A DNA stretch of 12,859 bases from Ruminococcus sp. (GTDB lineage Bacteria; Bacillota_A; Clostridia; Oscillospirales; Acutalibacteraceae), in NCBI GenBank assembly GCA_017481395.1, contig JAFUPE010000031.1:1-12859 (forward strand), written 5' to 3'. A program made the position numbers and the translations under genes. How positions within the stretch are numbered: the stretch's first letter is position 1; each line of letters begins with the position of its first letter. Below are positions 6,568-12,859 of this stretch, piece after piece. The notes under the pieces are model-generated. The model searched no databases and was not told where the DNA came from. It saw nothing but the letters and a program-made list of their open reading frames with translations.

Positions 6568-7767
6568 ATGAACGATAAAAAAGACAAAATCAAGTCCGTA
6601 TTTCGGCAATATTCCAAATGGATTATAGGAATTGCCGCAGTATGCATACTGTTTTATTTAGGCGTTGCTAACTTAGGCTCGGTAACTAGAGCGCTGCAGT
6701 GGGTAGCAGGACTTTTCACGCCACTTACAATCGGCTTTTTCATGGCGTTAATACTAAACGTACCCATGAGATTTTTTGAAAATCATCTGTGGCCCAAAGC
6801 CAAAAAGAAATTCGCCCAAAAGCTGAGGCGGCCTACGGCTTTTATACTTTCTCTTGTATTGATTTTAGGAATTCTGACCGGAGTCATCGTACTGGTTGTT
6901 CCCGAAATTGTAGACGCGGTAAAGATTGTTGCCAAAAACGCCATGGGCATTGTAAACGAGCTTGCTCTGCTTAATAAAACCGGAGATTTTGAAAGTCTGC
7001 CCTTTGGCAATATCCTTGCAAAAATCAACTGGAGTGGCATCGCAGACAACGTAGAGCAATGGGTCAAACAGGAAAGCGGAACCCTGTTTAACGGTGCTAT
7101 GGATACCGTGGTTTCTTTTGTGGGCGGTATTGTGGACTTTGTGTTTGCAATCATTTTCTCTATTTACATTCTGTTCAGCAAAGAAACCCTTAAATATCAG
7201 GCAAAACGCCTTGTAAGGGCGTGGCTTCCCGAAAAAGGCGGCAACTACCTTGTTCATGCAACCTCTGTGGCAAACGGCGTTTTCCGTAATTTCGTTGCAG
7301 GTCAGACCATTGAAGCTATAATCTTGGGCAGCCTTTGTGCATTGGGTATGCTTCTGCTTAGAATCCCCTATGCACCTATGGTTGGTGCTTTGGTAGGCGT
7401 TTGCGCGCTTATCCCTGTTGTGGGTGCCTTTATTGCAGGCGGTGTCGGTGCATTTATGATTTTCACCGAGTCACCCGTTAAAGCCCTTGTGTTTATTATT
7501 TTCCTTATAATTTTGCAACAGCTTGAGGGAAATCTTATTTATCCCAGAGTAGTGGGAAGCCAGATAAAATTGCCTGCAATCTGGGTGTTGGCGGCGGTAA
7601 CCGTCGGCGGTGCCGTTGCAGGTCCTGTGGGCATACTTTTAGGTATACCACTTGCATCTACCGCTTACGTTCTTGTACGCGAGGCTACCGAAAACCGCGA
7701 AAAAAAGTTAGGACTTGTGCCCTCTAAAAATGAGGACACCGCAGTCGAAGAACCAAATACCAAATAA
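6568..7767 (+). CDS. AI-2E/PerM family membrane transporter
   Basis: This 399-residue integral membrane protein belongs to the AI-2E transporter family (PerM/YdiK/UPF0118). Members have been linked to autoinducer-2 export, Na+/H+ antiport or unknown transport, so the substrate cannot be set from sequence. About eight hydrophobic segments are visible. The N-terminal pair is WIIGIAAVCILFYLGV and LFTPLTIGFFMALILNVPM. The C-terminal half is typical of the family, with LIPVVGAFIAGGVGAF, EGNLIYPRVVGSQIKLP and AGPVGILLGIPLAS. A charged loop lies between the third and fourth segments and the C-tail is acidic. The start ATG at 6568 has AAAGGAA 7 nt upstream; the in-frame GTG at 6562 lies too close to that site. 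It has its own promoter and terminator, so it is probably monocistronic. Confidence 0.93.
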   Translation: MNDKKDKIKSVFRQYSKWIIGIAAVCILFYLGVANLGSVTRALQWVAGLFTPLTIGFFMALILNVPMRFFENHLWPKAKKKFAQKLRRPTAFILSLVLILGILTGVIVLVVPEIVDAVKIVAKNAMGIVNELALLNKTGDFESLPFGNILAKINWSGIADNVEQWVKQESGTLFNGAMDTVVSFVGGIVDFVFAIIFSIYILFSKETLKYQAKRLVRAWLPEKGGNYLVHATSVANGVFRNFVAGQTIEAIILGSLCALGMLLLRIPYAPMVGALVGVCALIPVVGAFIAGGVGAFMIFTESPVKALVFIIFLIILQQLEGNLIYPRVVGSQIKLPAIWVLAAVTVGGAVAGPVGILLGIPLASTAYVLVREATENREKKLGLVPSKNEDTAVEEPNTK

Positions 7768-7777
7768 AATCATAATA

Positions 7778-7807
7778 AAGCAGGTTCACTTCAAAGTGAA
7801 CCTGCTT
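7778..7807. terminator. Terminator hairpin between convergent genes
   Basis: A perfect 13-bp stem (7778-7790 with 7795-7807) and 4-nt loop stands between the AI-2E transporter stop (7767, plus strand) and the secreted protein stop (7819, minus strand). On the plus strand CTTTTATACTTTT follows, a reasonable U-rich tail. The minus-strand tail (ATTATGATTTTATTT) is poorer. It most likely serves the plus-strand gene and may serve both. Confidence 0.85.
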
Positions 7808-7818
7808 CTTTTATACTT

Positions 7819-9528
7819 TTAGTTTATTGTCTGCACATATGTATCTGCCGCCTGATTATAGGCATAAAGTGCTTTTACTACATTCGTAAGGTTTGTATCC
7901 GAACCCTGCATAGCAAGGTAGCCGTAACTCAGCACACTGTATTCCAGAGAAAATTCGCCTGCTGTCACTACAAAACTACTATCAAGACACTGAGCAATAA
8001 TGTCGGAAATTTTAATTTCGTAGTAGCCGTTCTTCTTTTGGGCAGAAACCTCAGCACCGTTCACCTTAAATTCGGGAACATTTTCTTCATCTTCAACATA
8101 GAAATAATGCTTTATTGCCGTCTCACTTTTGAGGCTCAGACGCGAACCATAGTAAGAGACGCCTGCTTCTTTGCCTGTAAGCTTAGGCTGATACGCGGTA
8201 AAATCCGCATTACCGAGCACCTTGTCGCCGTCGCTTAAGCTTTCGTTTGCCAGATTTTCGGTATTGTAACCGAAGTAAGTCTGTGCACTTGCTCCGTAGT
8301 TAAGCATTGCCTTTATTACAGGTACTTCTTTGACATAGGCTTCGGAATCAGACAGAATTAATTCGCCATATTCCTTAACAGAATACTTGAACACGTCGCT
8401 TTTTTCTTTTGAGGTAATAACCTGTGCTGTAATATCAGATGCCATTTCCTTAGCCGCTACCTCGCAAGTAAAAACATAATAACCCTTGTCCGATATCGGT
8501 GCATCCTTTACATAAACGGTTTTTTTAGCTTTAGTGGGAAGAGTAAACACAACCTTAGCATCCGCGTCGGCTACAACCTCATCAGAAAGCTCCATATAAA
8601 AGCTTACTGCAATATTTCCGCCAAGGCTTATGCTGTGACCTGCTACTGTTGCAGGATTCTGAGGTGCCGGAATTACCTCTACCTCTTCTCTCAGCTCTAC
8701 ACCTTCGCAGACTTTATTGCTGTACGCAAAGTAAGTTATGCCGTCAATCGCTGTCATTTCCTGAACTATAAACTCAAGGGAGGTTTCGCCGCCTTCAACA
8801 ACTGTAAAGTCAAGGGTAAGTAAAAGCTTTTCTGCAGTAAAATCGTAACCATTTACATTTGAAGCATTAGCCGCTACTGCACCCTCATGCTCGGAATTAT
8901 AAATCGCATCACTGATATTCGGACAACTTTTTGCCGCTTCTAAATCGGATGAAACTGATTTTTCAAGGTTAAGCTTGCTACTGTTGTAGCTTAAAATAGT
9001 CTGGATATCCTCAAAAGGCTTATCCGCATTAAGAAAAACATTGTATGTAACGGTGTCGCCTACCTGAGCTGTCAAGGAACCGCCGCCGTAGTTAAGCTTT
9101 AAGGTATCGCCCTTATTATCAGCCACATACTCGTTGTCTTTAATCACAGCAAGCTTATGGGTTTCCTTATTGAAATTAAAGGTATAACTGCCGCCCGTTG
9201 CCACCAAGGTACATTTGGCATTAATGCTGTCGCTTAATTTAAATCCTGAAGTCGACACATATTCAGTGGTGTCCTTAATCGTGCCTGGGTGACCGTATTC
9301 GGTGTCGCCGCATTTGATTTTAAACAGATAGTTACCTGCTTCAAGTTCGACGGTGGTGCTGAAGATATTATCCTCAACAAGCTCCAATACGGTGCCCTCC
9401 CAGTTATTGAAGGAGCCAAGAAGCACCGTTTCCTCGGCTGTTTGTTCTGCTGCAAATACCGGTATACACTGACAGGTGAGTATTAAAATTAAAACAAGTA
9501 CAAGAGATAAAGCACGTTTGAATATCAT
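7819..9528 (-). CDS. Secreted protein: CBM-like, cohesin-like and duplicated C-terminal modules
   Basis: This 569-residue exported protein has an unknown role, probably carbohydrate-related at the cell surface. A signal peptide is clear: MIFKRALSL, a hydrophobic core, and cleavage after VFA at residue 26. Residues 33-130 (LLGSFNNWEG, LEAGNYLFKIK) resemble the pullulanase X25/starch-binding or E-set type of fold. Residues 139-285 resemble a cohesin: QVGDTVTYNVFLN, then ILSYNSSKLNLE, then a hydrophobic KLLLTLDFTVVEGGETSLEF strand pair. Residues about 295-425 and 455-567 are two divergent copies of one module; each has a GYY strand, a YSVKEYGELI or YSVLSYGYLA segment, and a VVKALYAYNQAADTY-like helix. 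I see no dockerin, LPXTG anchor or SLH domain, so attachment is unexplained. The ribosome site GGGGTGG lies upstream of ATG 9528. It is a single-gene unit with its own promoter. Confidence 0.87.
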   Translation of the reverse strand: MIFKRALSLVLVLILILTCQCIPVFAAEQTAEETVLLGSFNNWEGTVLELVEDNIFSTTVELEAGNYLFKIKCGDTEYGHPGTIKDTTEYVSTSGFKLSDSINAKCTLVATGGSYTFNFNKETHKLAVIKDNEYVADNKGDTLKLNYGGGSLTAQVGDTVTYNVFLNADKPFEDIQTILSYNSSKLNLEKSVSSDLEAAKSCPNISDAIYNSEHEGAVAANASNVNGYDFTAEKLLLTLDFTVVEGGETSLEFIVQEMTAIDGITYFAYSNKVCEGVELREEVEVIPAPQNPATVAGHSISLGGNIAVSFYMELSDEVVADADAKVVFTLPTKAKKTVYVKDAPISDKGYYVFTCEVAAKEMASDITAQVITSKEKSDVFKYSVKEYGELILSDSEAYVKEVPVIKAMLNYGASAQTYFGYNTENLANESLSDGDKVLGNADFTAYQPKLTGKEAGVSYYGSRLSLKSETAIKHYFYVEDEENVPEFKVNGAEVSAQKKNGYYEIKISDIIAQCLDSSFVVTAGEFSLEYSVLSYGYLAMQGSDTNLTNVVKALYAYNQAADTYVQTIN

Positions 9529-9559
9529 AACGATACCACCCCAATTTTAGTCTGATTTT

Positions 9560-9588
9560 ATCATAACATCTTTTTATAAAAAATACAA
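9560..9588 (-). promoter_or_regulatory. Promoter of the secreted protein gene
   Basis: On the minus strand, TTGTAT (9583-9588) and TATGAT (9560-9565) are separated by 17 bp, 31 bp upstream of the start codon. The neighbouring stretch 9590-9670 holds no gene that I can support. Confidence 0.65.
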
Positions 9589-9670
9589 CTGTATTATTCC
9601 ATAAATCCTGCATGCACAAAGTCTTTAGTTTGGCTATTTTTTCATATAACGGTGTCCTGATTAAAAATAA

Positions 9671-9695
9671 AACTGCCCCACAATGTGAGGCAGTT
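9671..9695 (-). terminator. Terminator of the ABC permease genes
   Basis: A 7-bp stem (AACTGCC, 9671-9677, with GGCAGTT, 9689-9695) continues past one mismatch into three more pairs. On the minus strand it is followed by TTATTTTTAAT, giving a U-rich tail. It is the likely end of the ABC cassette transcript, about 65 nt past the last stop codon. Confidence 0.78.
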
Positions 9696-9709
9696 GATTT
9701 TTATACTTC

Positions 9710-9731
9710 ATAAATCCATAAGAGGATTTAT
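9710..9731. repeat. 8-bp inverted repeat
   Basis: ATAAATCC (9710-9717) and GGATTTAT (9724-9731) flank a 6-nt spacer. It is the middle one of three hairpins in series between the permease stop and the terminator at 9671-9695. There is no U-tract directly beside it. Its role is unknown; it may protect the 3' end of the transcript. Confidence 0.55.
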
Positions 9732-9736
9732 TTCAT

Positions 9737-9764
9737 TAAACAAAAACTTTTAAGTTTTTGTTTA
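9737..9764. repeat. 13-bp palindrome overlapping the permease stop codon
   Basis: TAAACAAAAACTT (9737-9749) and AAGTTTTTGTTTA (9752-9764) are perfect inverted copies with a 2-nt centre. The outer three bases of the right arm are the TAA stop of the second permease. The stem is AT-rich. It could stall or stabilise the 3' end of the messenger, but no U-tract follows it. Confidence 0.7.
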
Positions 9765-10631
9765 GCCCTTAACAGCACCAGCGGCAACACCCTTGATGAT
9801 GTGCTTCTGGCAGGTAAGGTAGAATACAATAACAGGAATAATGCTTAAGAGGATAAGCGCCATAGTTGCACCTAAGTCTACTGTACCATAGCTACCCTTG
9901 AGGTACTGAATATGAATGGGAATTGTCATATACTTTGTTCTGTCCAGTACAAGGTAAGGCAAGAGGTAGTCGTTCCACACCCACATAATCTCAAGAATTG
10001 CAACAGAGATAATGGTAGGCTTAAGCATAGGAAGAACAACCTTGAAGTAGGTTCTGAAAGGACCGCAACCGTCAATGGCGGCAGCTTCTTCAATTTCAAG
10101 GGGAATGCTCTTTACAAATCCTGTAAACATAAACACCGCCAAGCCTGCACCAAAACCAAGGTAGATAATGGGAATTGTCCACGGGGTGTTAAGCTTTAAG
10201 GTATCTGCAGTTTTCGAAAGGGTAAACATAACCATCTGGAAAGGAATAACCATAGAGAAAACGCAGGCATAGTAAACAATTTTGCAAATTACAGAGTTTA
10301 CACGGGAAATATACCAAGCCGCCATAGATGTGAAGAAGATAATCAAGAAAGTCGAAAGCAAAGTAATAACCAAGCTCCAGAGAACAGATTGCCAGAAGGG
10401 ATAACCGCCGAAGGTCATTCCCTTGATAAAGTTATCAAAGCCTGCATAGCTTTCTGCATTGGGAAGTGCAAAGGTATCTGTCTTTACGAAGGTATTCTGC
10501 TTAAAAGAGTTAAGCACCACCATAAAAACAGGCATAACGTAGAAAATAGAAACTAATGTAAAGAGTATTGTCAGCCAAAGCTTTTTAGGCTTGGCATTTA
10601 ATGGCTTTACTTTCTTCTGTTTAGTAGTCAT
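9762..10631 (-). CDS. Carbohydrate ABC transporter permease, second subunit (MalG/MsmG type)
   Basis: This 289-residue inner-membrane permease of an ABC importer (CUT1-type sugar uptake) forms the channel with the permease encoded just upstream. Six hydrophobic segments are visible, starting with LWLTILFTLVSIFYVMPVFMV and ending with ILLSIIPVIVFYLTC. The cytoplasmic EAA loop that contacts the ATPase is present as EEAAAIDGCGPFRTYFKVVLP (from E182), and the usual C-terminal KGVAAGAVKG is intact. The start overlaps the previous stop by one base (TAATG). GGAGGT stands 9 nt upstream (10641-10646), allowing coupled translation. The N-terminal KKVKPLNAKPKK is basic. The transported sugar cannot be read from the sequence. 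Confidence 0.95.
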   Translation of the reverse strand: MTTKQKKVKPLNAKPKKLWLTILFTLVSIFYVMPVFMVVLNSFKQNTFVKTDTFALPNAESYAGFDNFIKGMTFGGYPFWQSVLWSLVITLLSTFLIIFFTSMAAWYISRVNSVICKIVYYACVFSMVIPFQMVMFTLSKTADTLKLNTPWTIPIIYLGFGAGLAVFMFTGFVKSIPLEIEEAAAIDGCGPFRTYFKVVLPMLKPTIISVAILEIMWVWNDYLLPYLVLDRTKYMTIPIHIQYLKGSYGTVDLGATMALILLSIIPVIVFYLTCQKHIIKGVAAGAVKG

Positions 10632-11563
10632 TACTGCTGCACCTCCTTCTTTCGTGTTGATTTAAGCTGGATAAGTCCGATACATGCAACAAGAATAAAG
10701 AACAGCACCGCCTTAGCCTGTGCAACACCGCGGGAGTTGGAAGCCTGACCATAGAAGGTGTTGTAAATATTAAGGGCAAGCATCTCGGTAGTATGAACCG
10801 TAGAACCGTCGGGGTTGATAATATAGGGCAGACCGCCTGTAAGGGCTAAGTTCTGGTCAAACAGCTTGAAGCCGTTTGTAAGGGATAAGAATGTGCAAAT
10901 TGTAATAGAGGGCATTACGTTGGGAATGGTAATCTTAAAAAGTGTCTGGAATGCGTTTGCACCGTCAATTTTTGCTGCCTCAATCATATCCTCAGGCACT
11001 GCCTGTAATCCTGCAACATAGATAATCATCATGTATCCGACCTGCTGCCAACACATAAGGATGATAAGACCCCAGAAGCCCCAAGTCTTGTTAAGCAAAA
11101 TAGAAGTACCATATGCACCTAAGATACCGTCAAAAATCATGCTCCAGATATAACCCAGAACGATACCGCCGATAAGATTAGGCATAAAGAATACGGTACG
11201 GAAAATATTTGTACCCTTAATACCCTGTGTAAGTGCATAAGCAACCACAAAGGCGAGAACATTGATTAAAATAACGGAAACCACTGCAAACAGTGCAGTA
11301 AAACCAAAGGAATAACGGAAGCTTTCGTCAGCGAAAGCCTTGACATAGTTGGAAAAACCAACCCACTGCCAGTTACTTGTTGTCTTGAATTTACAGAAGG
11401 AAAGGAACATACCATGCAGGAAAGGCCATACAAAGCCGATGCAGAATGCTGCCACCATAGGTAAAAGGAAAAACCAACTCTGACGCTTTATGGGTCTTCT
11501 TAAAAGCTTAGAGTTCACTGCGGCACCGCTGTACGCCTTCTTCTTTTTCTTTTTTTTCTCCAT
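10631..11563 (-). CDS. Carbohydrate ABC transporter permease, first subunit (MalF/MsmF type)
   Basis: This 310-residue inner-membrane permease is the partner of the second permease downstream. After a strongly basic N-terminus (MEKKKKKKKAYSG) come about six membrane segments, beginning at WFFLLPMVAAFCIGFVWPFLHGMFLSF. The EAA loop reads EDMIEAAKIDGANAFQTLFK (E195 starts the EAA). The C-terminus ends VACIGLIQLKSTRKKEVQQ. The start is ATG at 11563 with a strong GGAGGTGG site just upstream (11568-11575). The early codons contain an A-rich run with eight consecutive A residues. The substrate-binding gene lies upstream, but a terminator and a palindromic repeat stand between them, so this permease pair is probably transcribed less than the binding protein. 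No ATPase gene is in the cassette. Confidence 0.95.
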   Translation of the reverse strand: MEKKKKKKKAYSGAAVNSKLLRRPIKRQSWFFLLPMVAAFCIGFVWPFLHGMFLSFCKFKTTSNWQWVGFSNYVKAFADESFRYSFGFTALFAVVSVILINVLAFVVAYALTQGIKGTNIFRTVFFMPNLIGGIVLGYIWSMIFDGILGAYGTSILLNKTWGFWGLIILMCWQQVGYMMIIYVAGLQAVPEDMIEAAKIDGANAFQTLFKITIPNVMPSITICTFLSLTNGFKLFDQNLALTGGLPYIINPDGSTVHTTEMLALNIYNTFYGQASNSRGVAQAKAVLFFILVACIGLIQLKSTRKKEVQQ

Positions 11564-11621
11564 TTTTCCACCTCCGAAAAAAGTATCAAAGCCTTCGGCC
11601 TTGAAAAAACATTGCGTTATC

Positions 11622-11685
11622 GTAGGGAACGCATTTATGCGTTCCGAAAATATTTACTTGCGGAATGGATAAATCCATTCCCTAC
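11622..11685. repeat. 64-bp double-palindrome repeat with short terminal inverted repeats
   Basis: The element opens with GTAGGGAAC and closes with ATTCCCTAC, an inverted pair. Inside are two nested perfect palindromes: GGAACGCAT-tt-ATGCGTTCC (11626-11645) and GGAATGGAT-aa-ATCCATTCC (11662-11681), joined by a 16-nt AT-rich spacer flanked by CG. The layout is that of a small mobile or REP-like intergenic repeat with no coding capacity. Elements of this look occur in gut Clostridia genomes as far as I recall, but I cannot confirm a copy number here. Confidence 0.75.
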
Positions 11686-11709
11686 AAAACTAATTGCTAC
11701 AGATTTATC

Positions 11710-11743
11710 AAAAAACGGGGCGAGTTTTAGGCTCGCCCCGTTT
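11710..11743 (-). terminator. Terminator between binding protein and permease genes
   Basis: A 12-bp GC-rich stem (arms 11732-11743 and 11713-11724) with a 7-nt loop is followed, on the minus strand, by a run of six U residues (11710-11715, the first three of which lie in the arm). It stands 38 nt after the substrate-binding protein stop and before the permease genes. Partial read-through would give more binding protein than permease. Confidence 0.9.
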
Positions 11744-11781
11744 GTTAGCAACAATCTAAGTTAAATCTGACTTAGCAGAAA

Positions 11782-12859
11782 TTACTGATTTGCAGCCTCG
11801 TACTGAGTTGCCCAACCGCCTACGAAAGCAGCCTCAACCTTCTCCCAGTTTGCATCTGTGGGATCAGCGTTGTAGTCGTTAAGAGCAGCAACTAAAGCTG
11901 CACGGTATGCGTCAACATTGGGCTGGAAGTTTGTAACCCAAGGCATGTTGTAGTTGCCAGCAGATGCATAAGCGTTAGCCTGTGCAAGGAAGGGGTTAGT
12001 AGACTCAGCAGCATTCTTATAAGGCATAACGCCGAATGTCTCAACAGCCTTTGCAGAAGCCTCTGCATCTGTTACCATCCAGTACATGAAATCAAGAGTT
12101 GCCTTGATGTCAGCTTCGCTTGCCTTGCCGTTAACTGCCCAGTAGTTCTCTGTACCGCAGTTAAGACCTGCCTTCTCTTCGCCTTCAACGCCACAGTAGT
12201 AAGGAATCATTGTGAGGTCTTCAGCCTTCATGCCCTTTTCGGAAAGACCGGACCACTCCCAGTTACCGTTTGCATAGAAGAGAGCCTGCTCTGTTGCAAA
12301 CTGGTTAGCAGCGTCATGACCGCCTGTTGCGAGCTCACCGCGAGCAACTGCGGAGTTAACAGCCATAAGGTCATAAAGAGCCTTGTAGTTGTCCATGTAT
12401 GTACCCTTGATTTCTGCGGGACAAGCTGTCCAAGCAGCGGGATCGTCAACGGACTCATAGTAGTACTCGAGGTTTGCAAGGTGACCTGTGAATCTCCAAG
12501 AAGAAGAATCATCCATATCAGCTGCGGAGAAAGCATCGAAGCCGAGCTCAGCTGCACGAGCGTGAACGTCCTCAGCAACTTCCTTAAGTGTTGCAAAGTT
12601 CTTGATGTAATCCTTTGCATAGCCTGCCTTCTCAAGAAGCTTTGTGTTTACGATGATACCATAGCACTCATAGCAGTAGCCGATGGAGCAAAGCTTGCCG
12701 TCAGCATCCTTGAGCATGTATGCATCTGTGTTAAGCTCTTTAGCAATAGCTGTGTCTGTAAGGTCGTAGCAGTACTCGCCCCACTGATCAACAGCAGCAG
12801 AGTTACCAACAACGAAGATTGTGGGAACCTTGGACTTATCCATCTCAGCTGTGAGAGTC
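11782..12859 (-). CDS. Carbohydrate ABC transporter substrate-binding protein, N-terminus beyond window
   Basis: This extracellular solute-binding protein (family 1, CUT1-type) delivers a sugar to the two permeases encoded downstream. The visible 358 residues run from TLTAEMDKSKVPTIFV to the stop (YEAANQ). The signal peptide and roughly the first 80-100 residues lie right of the window, so the ATG at 12841-12843 is an internal methionine, not a start. Typical features are the hinge-type LCSIGYCYECYGIIVNTKLLEKAGY segment, FYANGNWEWSGLSEKG, and a C-terminal lobe ending VEAAFVGGWATQYEA. It has seven cysteines in the visible part, including three within eight residues, which is unusual for an exported binding protein of an anaerobe. 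The ligand is unknown. It is first in the cassette, followed by a terminator. Confidence 0.92.
   Translation of the reverse strand, partial: TLTAEMDKSKVPTIFVVGNSAAVDQWGEYCYDLTDTAIAKELNTDAYMLKDADGKLCSIGYCYECYGIIVNTKLLEKAGYAKDYIKNFATLKEVAEDVHARAAELGFDAFSAADMDDSSSWRFTGHLANLEYYYESVDDPAAWTACPAEIKGTYMDNYKALYDLMAVNSAVARGELATGGHDAANQFATEQALFYANGNWEWSGLSEKGMKAEDLTMIPYYCGVEGEEKAGLNCGTENYWAVNGKASEADIKATLDFMYWMVTDAEASAKAVETFGVMPYKNAAESTNPFLAQANAYASAGNYNMPWVTNFQPNVDAYRAALVAALNDYNADPTDANWEKVEAAFVGGWATQYEAANQ

Noticed and set aside
6783..7257. Antisense open frames opposite the AI-2E transporter gene
   Set aside because: Long open frames on the opposite strand of a real gene; no ribosome site and no recognisable protein features.
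12228..12635. Minus-strand frame of 135 codons inside the substrate-binding protein gene
   Set aside because: Same strand, shifted frame, low-complexity Ser/Thr/Leu/Gln-rich translation; it is a shadow of the binding protein gene.
12841..12843. ATG near the right edge as the start of the substrate-binding protein
   Set aside because: The frame stays open to the window edge, no ribosome site precedes it, and the protein would lack its signal peptide and part of its first lobe.

Overview
The window looks like a chromosomal piece of a low-to-moderate GC, Gram-positive anaerobe of the class Clostridia, probably a gut Oscillospirales/Ruminococcaceae-type organism. This is an inference. It rests on a tryptophan T-box leader, strong GGAGG ribosome binding sites, a GHKL-kinase/LytTR-regulator pair, a secreted cohesin-like protein, an ATPase-less sugar ABC cassette, and many hairpin terminators. 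No rRNA, tRNA, CRISPR array, transposase or phage gene was seen. All genes appear intact except the two cut by the window edges.

Left part (1-4190, all minus strand). The 5' part of trpB (tryptophan synthase beta) lies at the left edge. It is preceded by a complete T-box riboswitch with a readable UGG (Trp) specifier codon, antiterminator and terminator, driven by its own consensus promoter. Upstream are tex (S1-domain RNA-binding protein) and a sugar-transfer-type ATP-grasp protein. Each has its own promoter, and the ATP-grasp terminator lies directly against the tex promoter.

Middle (4300-7810, plus strand). A two-component system (LytTR response regulator, then an AgrC/VirS-like membrane GHKL kinase with a TTG start) ends in a clean terminator. 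An AI-2E/PerM-family transporter gene with its own promoter follows. A strong hairpin separates it from the convergent gene on its right.

Right part (7819-12859, minus strand). A secreted 569-residue protein combines a CBM-like N-terminal domain, a cohesin-like domain and two divergent copies of a C-terminal module. Next comes a carbohydrate ABC importer cassette transcribed right to left: substrate-binding protein (N-terminus beyond the window), a factor-independent terminator, a 64-bp double-palindrome repeat, then two permeases overlapping by one base. No ATPase gene is present, so a shared ATPase elsewhere is the likely energiser.

The genes form separate transcription units rather than one pathway. 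The most notable points are the T-box-controlled trpB standing first in its unit, the terminator plus palindromic repeat inside the ABC cassette, the internally duplicated secreted protein, and the sensor system with no adjacent signal-peptide gene. I saw no clear evidence for a wholly new biological system.
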